This document shows positions 16,239 through 20,335 of a stretch of DNA of 20,335 nt, piece by piece. The notes under the pieces were generated by a model that did no database searches, had not been told where the DNA came from, and was given only the letters and a program-made list of their open reading frames with translations. Positions within the stretch are counted from its first letter, which is position 1; each line of letters begins with the position of its first letter. The position numbers and the translations under genes are program-made. This DNA comes from an uncultured Catenibacterium sp. (GTDB lineage: Bacteria > Bacillota_I > Bacilli_A > Erysipelotrichales > Coprobacillaceae). The stretch lies in the NCBI GenBank assembly GCA_900764725.1, contig CAAFPB010000410.1:1-20335 (forward strand), given 5' to 3'.

Positions 16239-17188
16239 ATGGGCAAATTTCAGAGAGAACTTACTTATACAGGGGAATATAGTAAACTTACTAATATTCA
16301 GAAAAAGAGGGTTAGTTCCATATCAAGAGAAGCAGATACAACAACTTGGTTGGGAGATGATGTGTTAGGTGTAGAAGTTATCAAATATGATATTAATGGA
16401 TATAATGTTAATATAAGGAAAGCCAAAAATGCGGGGGATTCTACTATTCTATATCCAATTTTTAATCCTTTTCCTTGTAAAGTAAAGATGATACTAAATA
16501 ATTATATTCCAGGAAAACAAACATATAAGTATCTTATTAATGCTGTAAATATAGAACTTTATAAGAATAAAAATGGTGTCTTCACTAATACTAACGCGAT
16601 TGGAGTAGTACCTGATAGACAAGATAGAGAATGGTATTTTATGTTAGCTCCTGGTTTTAATCTCCTTAAAGTAATAACTCCTTACTACGATGTTTTAGAT
16701 GTAACTTGCTCTTTTTACCCACTATCTCTTTCAGAGTGTAATGATTCTATAAAAAATATGAGTGTAGATTTATCAACATCTGGTCTATCTTTTGTATGTA
16801 ATCGTAAATCACTTATAGAAAGTTTAGGAACAGAAGATACTACCTATATAAGATTAGCCAAACTTGATGCATTCAATGATAGCGTAGTTTTTAGGTATGG
16901 AGACGGTAATTCATTATATAAGTTTATTTTTATATCATCTGGGGATAATAAAAAAAAACAGAGTATAAATATCATAGATATATAGTAAATTCTTTTAATG
17001 GGCTATATAAAGTATTATCAGGTAGTATGGGTACTGGTACTTTACTATTAGTCCCTTATTCTGGTAAAAATGCTATATTAAATAATTGGGAAACTCCTAC
17101 AGGAAAACCTGCCTTGTCTTATACTACATATACAAAAGATTCACCAGAAATAGCTAAGTTAACTGAATTATATAATTCTATAAAATAA
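16239..17188 (+). CDS. Unknown strand-rich protein split by a -1 frameshift at an A9 run
   Basis: The frame from 16239 runs 240 residues to a run of nine A's (16950-16958), then continues only 8 more residues to TAG at 16983-16985. If the reading shifts by -1 at the run, the frame starting at 16958 (TEYKYHRYIVNSFNGLYKVL...) stays open for 76 residues to TAA at 17186-17188, just 6 nt before the next gene. The 316-residue joined product has no motif I recognise; it is rich in beta strands and Asn, with a segment FYPLSLSECNDS near residue 165. It may be programmed frameshifting, transcriptional slippage, a recent mutation or a homopolymer sequencing error. Without the shift, about 200 nt before the next gene would be empty. 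Confidence 0.7.
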
Positions 17189-17194
17189 TATATT

Positions 17195-17575
17195 ATGAAA
17201 AGAAGTAGAGCTGAAAAGATGTGTATTTTATTACTTAAATACATACCTGTAATATGTGCATTTCTGATGTTTCTACATGTAGTTTTTCTTGAGTGTGGAT
17301 TTCATTATTGCTTTGCCGAACTGGCTGTACTTACAATGGCAAGTACTATGATATTAGTATGGTCTAAAGTATTTAAGTTCTGTTTAATACATATAGTTTC
17401 AAGTCTCTATACTATTGGTATATTATGGTGTAGTTATATTCAGAGATATATAAGGTTTGGTAATCATTTGGAACAAATCAGAGTGAGTGCTTTATATTTT
17501 GGTTTTATTATACTTTTAATTCTTGTAAATAAACATGCTGAAGATTATAAGAGACTTATTGAAGAAAATCATTGA
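17195..17575 (+). CDS. Small membrane protein paired with HTH gene
   Basis: The 126-residue product has four hydrophobic segments (about 11-32, 41-57, 62-80 and 95-112) between short charged ends (MKRSRAEKM at the start, KHAEDYKRLIEENH at the end). I recall similar proteins starting KKxRAEKxCxxLLK next to a HTH gene in many Bacteroidales phages and prophages, but know no function. A holin-like role or a superinfection-related role is possible; no sequence evidence decides. Its end overlaps the next gene's start by 41 nt, so the two are probably translated together. Confidence 0.65.
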   Translation: MKRSRAEKMCILLLKYIPVICAFLMFLHVVFLECGFHYCFAELAVLTMASTMILVWSKVFKFCLIHIVSSLYTIGILWCSYIQRYIRFGNHLEQIRVSALYFGFIILLILVNKHAEDYKRLIEENH

Positions 17576-17834
17576 TGATATAGATGCTGGCAACAGTAAT
17601 ATAAAAGAAGATGAAGCTATTGAAATAGTCAAAATAATAAAATCATATACAGACAAAACACAAAGATTAAGTAAATATCAAGCATGTCAGAAGCTCAATG
17701 TAAGCAGAGCTACCTTTGATAATTATGTTAGAGAAGGTATTATACCTAGAGGAGAAAAAGTAGCAGGATTTAAGGAGCTTAGTTGGAGTAAAAAGGATTT
17801 GGATGATTATATCAAGAAAGCAAATACCCCTTGA
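17535..17834 (+). CDS. Excisionase/MerR-like HTH protein
   Basis: The 99-residue product has a helical N-terminal part (1-40) and a DNA-binding domain: LSKYQACQKLNVSRATFDNY (45-64) is a classic helix-turn-helix, followed by a wing with VREGIIPRGEKVAGFKELSW (65-84) and a last helix KKDLDDYI. This winged layout fits excisionase-like or MerR-like regulators, and the same arrangement is common in Bacteroidales phages and mobile elements. It is followed by a strong terminator and then a promoter with a 12-bp direct repeat over its -33 box; self-regulation or control of the next operon is a reasonable inference. The start at 17535 is kept because the resulting N-terminus (LKIIRDLLKKII) looks genuine. 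Confidence 0.8.
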   Translation: MLKIIRDLLKKIIDDIDAGNSNIKEDEAIEIVKIIKSYTDKTQRLSKYQACQKLNVSRATFDNYVREGIIPRGEKVAGFKELSWSKKDLDDYIKKANTP

Positions 17835-17860
17835 TTATATATAACAATTAAACCATCAAT

Positions 17861-17898
17861 AAAGAGTTAGCATTGAAGTGCTAACTCTTTTTCGTTTT
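17861..17898 (+). terminator. Strong Rho-independent terminator after the HTH gene
   Basis: A perfect 12-bp stem (17861-17872 AAAGAGTTAGCA with 17879-17890 TGCTAACTCTTT), a 6-nt loop (17873-17878) and a T-rich tail (TTCGTTTT). It separates the HTH gene from the downstream promoter. Confidence 0.93.
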
Positions 17899-17933
17899 AA
17901 TAGCTTGGTATTAAACACTTTATAGTACTTGTA

Positions 17934-17959
17934 CATTGTTGTGTTAGCATTGTTGTGTT
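17934..17959 (+). repeat. 12-bp direct repeat over the -33 box (possible operator)
   Basis: CATTGTTGTGTT occurs twice, at 17934-17945 and 17948-17959, separated by 2 nt (14-nt period). The second copy contains the -33 TTG of the promoter. Two close direct copies over a promoter are what a repressor or activator site would look like. Confidence 0.55.
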
Positions 17960-17984
17960 TTTATTCATTTATTAAGTACCTTTG
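17953..17984 (+). promoter_or_regulatory. Bacteroidales-type promoter before the 18036 gene
   Basis: TTG at 17953-17955, a 21-nt spacer and TACCTTTG at 17977-17984 followed by CA. It follows the terminator and leaves a leader of about 45 nt before the ATG at 18036. This fits the same consensus as the promoters at 5582 and 15165. Confidence 0.72.
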
Positions 17985-18035
17985 CAATATGTAAGCTTAC
18001 AATACATTATATAATTAACTTAAAAAACAAGAACT

Positions 18036-18905
18036 ATGGAAGTTATTGAAAAAGAGACTATAAAGGAGGTTCCTGTAAATTATTATCACGACAAGTATAA
18101 TTGTGGTTATAATAGATATGACAATGCTCCTTATGCATCTAAAGGTGTTGCAGGTACTGGGCTTGGTTTAGGAATTGCTGGTACAGCACTTGGTTTGCTT
18201 GCTCTTAGTAGAAGTGGCAGAGGTATAGGATTATTTGGTGGAGGTTCTTTGGCTCCTGAGAATGTCAATATCAATACTACAAGTCTTACTAGTGGTAATG
18301 GTATCTCAAGTCCTACTGCTTTTCAAGCATGGAATAAAGAATGTGAGGATACTTTAGCTCTTACTGATGAGATGTGGAAGCTTAAGTTAAATACAATGAC
18401 CCAGGCTAAAGAAGCCAGAGAGGTTGATGTAAATGAGAAGTTCCAGATATGGAAGTCACAAGTTGATGCTGATTTTAACCTATATAAGGCTCAGGTAGAT
18501 GCAGACTTTGGTCTATACAAGTCTACAAGAGATGGTTTTGATGTGCTTAATACTAAGCTTACTGATAGTACTTTTGGTTTATATAAGAGCCAAAGAGATA
18601 ACTTTGATGCACTTTCTGCAAGGATTGGTGCTTTAGAGACTAAGCAAGCTGTAGCTGATGCTGTAGAGCCTTGGAGAGCAAAGGTTCTTGATATGAGAAT
18701 CAATGGTGTAGCTGCCAATGCCCAAGCTGGTATAGCTCTTGAGGCTGAGAGAAGATGCTGCGCTGACAACAAGATAGTCAATTATGTGAATGGTAATTTC
18801 TATCCTGTATCAATAGCTGATGTAACTACTGGTACTGCTGTAACTCAAAGAACTCTAAGCAATCCTCTCTGTGGTTGCTGTGGCTCTTGCCAATATGGTA
18901 ACTAA
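18036..18905 (+). CDS. Gly-rich, hendecad-repeat, Cys-rich protein, probable virion component
   Basis: The 289-residue product has four sections. Residues 37-57 are a Gly/Leu-rich hydrophobic stretch (GVAGTGLGLGIAGTALGLLAL) that could be a transmembrane segment, followed by more glycine (GLFGGG). Residues about 136-193 carry an 11/22-residue period, with Phe at 136, 147, 158 and 180, and FxLYKSxxD repeats such as FNLYKAQVDAD, FGLYKSTRDGFDVL and FGLYKSQRDNFDAL: a hendecad coiled coil. The last 50 residues hold six cysteines (C241, C242, C279, C281, C282, C285 in RRCC and CGCCGSC). The NYVNGNFYP motif is familiar from gut phage proteins of unknown role. A fibre, spike or membrane-interacting DNA ejection protein is inferred. 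It has its own promoter. Confidence 0.75.
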   Translation: MEVIEKETIKEVPVNYYHDKYNCGYNRYDNAPYASKGVAGTGLGLGIAGTALGLLALSRSGRGIGLFGGGSLAPENVNINTTSLTSGNGISSPTAFQAWNKECEDTLALTDEMWKLKLNTMTQAKEAREVDVNEKFQIWKSQVDADFNLYKAQVDADFGLYKSTRDGFDVLNTKLTDSTFGLYKSQRDNFDALSARIGALETKQAVADAVEPWRAKVLDMRINGVAANAQAGIALEAERRCCADNKIVNYVNGNFYPVSIADVTTGTAVTQRTLSNPLCGCCGSCQYGN

Positions 18906-18912
18906 GAATAAT

Positions 18913-18932
18913 GGGGATAGGTAACTATCCCC
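18913..18932 (+). terminator. Hairpin with GTAA tetraloop, weak terminator-like
   Basis: A perfect 8-bp stem (18913-18920 GGGGATAG with 18925-18932 CTATCCCC) around a GTAA loop, which is of GNRA type, lies just after the stop of the 18036 gene. Only TTATATACT follows, so a strong T-tract is missing. It may be a partial terminator or an mRNA-protecting hairpin before the next gene. Confidence 0.6.
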
Positions 18933-18963
18933 TTATATACTCTAACTGTTAAATGAGTTTATT

Positions 18964-19434
18964 ATGTCATACCCAATCAATCAAGTATTTCTAGGAAGTG
19001 ACCCTATGATGGGTAATGGTCTTGATGACCTGGATGCCCAGATAAGGAAGATGGAAGCCTATAGAAACAAGCTTAGGCAGATGCAAGGTCAGCAACAGTC
19101 CCAAAAGTTAATATGGGACGAGATTGATGCCGAGATTATACCTATGACAGAGGAGCAAAAAGCAAGACTCCTTCAAGACCCTGAGTATGCTGAGGTTTAT
19201 ACTGACTTACAGAATATAGTTCAGTCTGAAATTCTTAACCTAGTTAAAGGTAGGATTGAAAGTACTGAGAAGGGCAAGGAGTTACTGTCAAGGCAGTTGA
19301 GGATAGTCAAGAAGCTAAAGAATAAGATTATCAGTGAGACTAACAGGGAAATGGAGTTGTTTAATAGGTTCAGAGAATATAGTAAGCAACACCCAGATGT
19401 AACATATGAGGATTTTATAAAAGCTAGCTTATGA
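18964..19434 (+). CDS. Conserved crAss-like helical protein of the head region
   Basis: The 156-residue product is mostly helical. The N-terminus holds DDLDAQIRKMEAYRNKL (about 21-37), then a Gln-rich linker, PMTEEQKARLLQDPEY (60-75), a helix with LNLVKGRIESTEKGKEL, KKLKNKI and EMELFNRFREYSKQHPDVTYEDF near the end. I recall close relatives in crAss-like phages near the capsid genes, with no firm function; a scaffold or capsid-accessory role is a guess. Its stop overlaps the next start as ATGA (19431-19434). No promoter is visible in the gap before it, only the hairpin at 18913-18932. Confidence 0.78.
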   Translation: MSYPINQVFLGSDPMMGNGLDDLDAQIRKMEAYRNKLRQMQGQQQSQKLIWDEIDAEIIPMTEEQKARLLQDPEYAEVYTDLQNIVQSEILNLVKGRIESTEKGKELLSRQLRIVKKLKNKIISETNREMELFNRFREYSKQHPDVTYEDFIKASL

Positions 19435-19811
19435 TGGACAAGATACAGTTGATAGAGAAGCTCCAGTACTTTGTTGAGGTACAACTGAGCAATATGGCTA
19501 AGACCAATCCTGTGATAAGTTTCTTTAGACCAATAGTCTCCAGAGCAGTAAAGAAGAAACTGTCAGGTATTACCAATGTTCTGGACCTAATAGCTGATGA
19601 GAGTGGTAACATAGATGCTGAAAACATCATAAGTGAGATGACAACATCTCTAATGAATACCCAGCCATTCCATATCAATGTGCCTGCTCTGGGTGATATA
19701 CTCATTGGAGGGGGCAGAATAGAGATGGGAATACCATTTACAGATAAGAGTATAGTTCTTAGTGAGGGAGACCTTGTTGAATTAAGGGAAATATTAACTT
19801 CAAAACAGTAA
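19431..19811 (+). CDS. Small conserved head-region protein, function unknown
   Basis: The 126-residue product has helical N-terminal and middle parts (MDKIQLIEKLQYFVEVQLS; FFRPIVSRAVKKKLSG) and a strand-rich C-terminal part (FHINVPALGDILIGGGRIEMGIPF, about 83-106, then SEGDLVELREIL). It has no membrane segment or known motif. The start can be 19431 or 19434 (ATGATG). It is coupled to the previous gene by ATGA and ends 4 nt before the next. Position in the run suggests a virion or assembly role; I recall it only as a crAss-like conserved unknown. Confidence 0.75.
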   Translation: MMDKIQLIEKLQYFVEVQLSNMAKTNPVISFFRPIVSRAVKKKLSGITNVLDLIADESGNIDAENIISEMTTSLMNTQPFHINVPALGDILIGGGRIEMGIPFTDKSIVLSEGDLVELREILTSKQ

Positions 19812-19815
19812 GGAT

Positions 19816-20335
19816 ATGAATGAGTATTTGATGAGAGCATATCTTAGAAGTAAGAGAAGCGGCATGACTGACTCAGAGTTTATGAGGAAGATGAAAGAGG
19901 TCTCTGGCCCTGAGAAGTATGTCAGAGGAAGAGGTATGAGAAGAGACTCTATGGGTGACCCCATTGAGGACAAAATGTATGATGACTTCTATATTAACAG
20001 ACATGGTGATACACAACTTGTAGATATGATGGATGAGCTTGACTCCAGTGATAAGGATAGGCTGTTCAGAATGATGCTTGAGGGAGATGGTGATATGGGT
20101 AACCACTTCAGTGAGAGCACTGCTAAGTACTTGGTATCACAGATGTACCATACTAGTGGTGGTAGAAAGTTTATAGGTGAGAAGTATGATATGTCTAAAG
20201 CTAAGGAAGTAGCTGAGAGATACAGGGGTATCATACCACAAAGTGCAACTTGTGCTGATGTTTATGTAGCACTCAATGCACAGTACCATGACTACTGTAA
20301 GCTACTTAAAGTATGGTTTGGTGATAACATTGACA
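19816..20335 (+). CDS. Unknown crAss-like head-region protein, partial at right edge
   Basis: The frame opens with ATG at 19816, 4 nt after the previous stop, and runs without a stop to the right edge (173 codons). It begins MNEYLMRAYLRSKRSGMTD, with basic and Met-rich helices, then EFMRKMKEVSGPEKYVRG, an acidic middle (MMDELDSSDKDRLFRMMLEGD), and ends at CADVYVALNAQYHDYCKLL, still open. It has no known catalytic motif. The codon use and gene spacing fit the neighbouring head-region genes, so it is treated as a real gene cut by the window edge. Confidence 0.78.
   Translation, partial: MNEYLMRAYLRSKRSGMTDSEFMRKMKEVSGPEKYVRGRGMRRDSMGDPIEDKMYDDFYINRHGDTQLVDMMDELDSSDKDRLFRMMLEGDGDMGNHFSESTAKYLVSQMYHTSGGRKFIGEKYDMSKAKEVAERYRGIIPQSATCADVYVALNAQYHDYCKLLKVWFGDNID

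Overview
The window looks like part of a crAss-like tailed dsDNA phage (Crassvirales) that infects Bacteroidales. The evidence is a 759-residue terminase large subunit and an 809-residue portal of crAss-like type, several small proteins that pattern-match crAss-like families, AT-rich sequence, a tightly packed one-strand gene layout with many ATGA overlaps, and three promoters of the Bacteroidales form TTG-N20/21-TAnnTTTGCA. These assignments come from reading the sequence and from memory of the families. No search was run.

All genes are on the + strand. (1) 29-1392: small virion or DNA-handling genes (coiled coil, HTH-like, HU/IHF-like) ending with a GroES-like co-chaperonin and a strong Rho-independent terminator at 1399-1434. 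(2) 1451-8066: a conserved small protein, a virion-type protein with a possible lysozyme-like C-terminal domain, a small unknown, TerL, and the portal, which has its own promoter at 5582-5612. (3) 8066-14240: four host-recognition genes, three of them modular fibre-like proteins that share swapped N- and C-terminal modules, and one large leucine-rich-repeat protein. (4) 14256-16171: a lysis-type block with a holin-like protein, a PI-PLC-fold phosphodiesterase, and two membrane-anchored coiled-coil proteins that resemble spanin-like Bacteroides phage families. A promoter lies at 15165-15195. (5) 16239-17834: an unknown gene split by a -1 frameshift at an A9 run, then a small membrane protein and a HTH protein, closed by a perfect 12-bp terminator stem. 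(6) 17934-20335: a promoter with a 12-bp direct repeat over its -33 box, a glycine-rich/hendecad/cysteine-rich protein, then two small conserved head-region-type genes and a third that runs off the right edge. The major capsid protein is not in the window.

The most interesting items are the phage-encoded GroES-like protein, the PI-PLC-type enzyme in the lysis block, the A9 frameshift gene, the possible autoregulatory operator next to the HTH gene, and the unusual 18036-18905 protein. The standard genetic code fits every gene. There are no tRNA genes, CRISPR arrays, IS elements or integrases that I can see.
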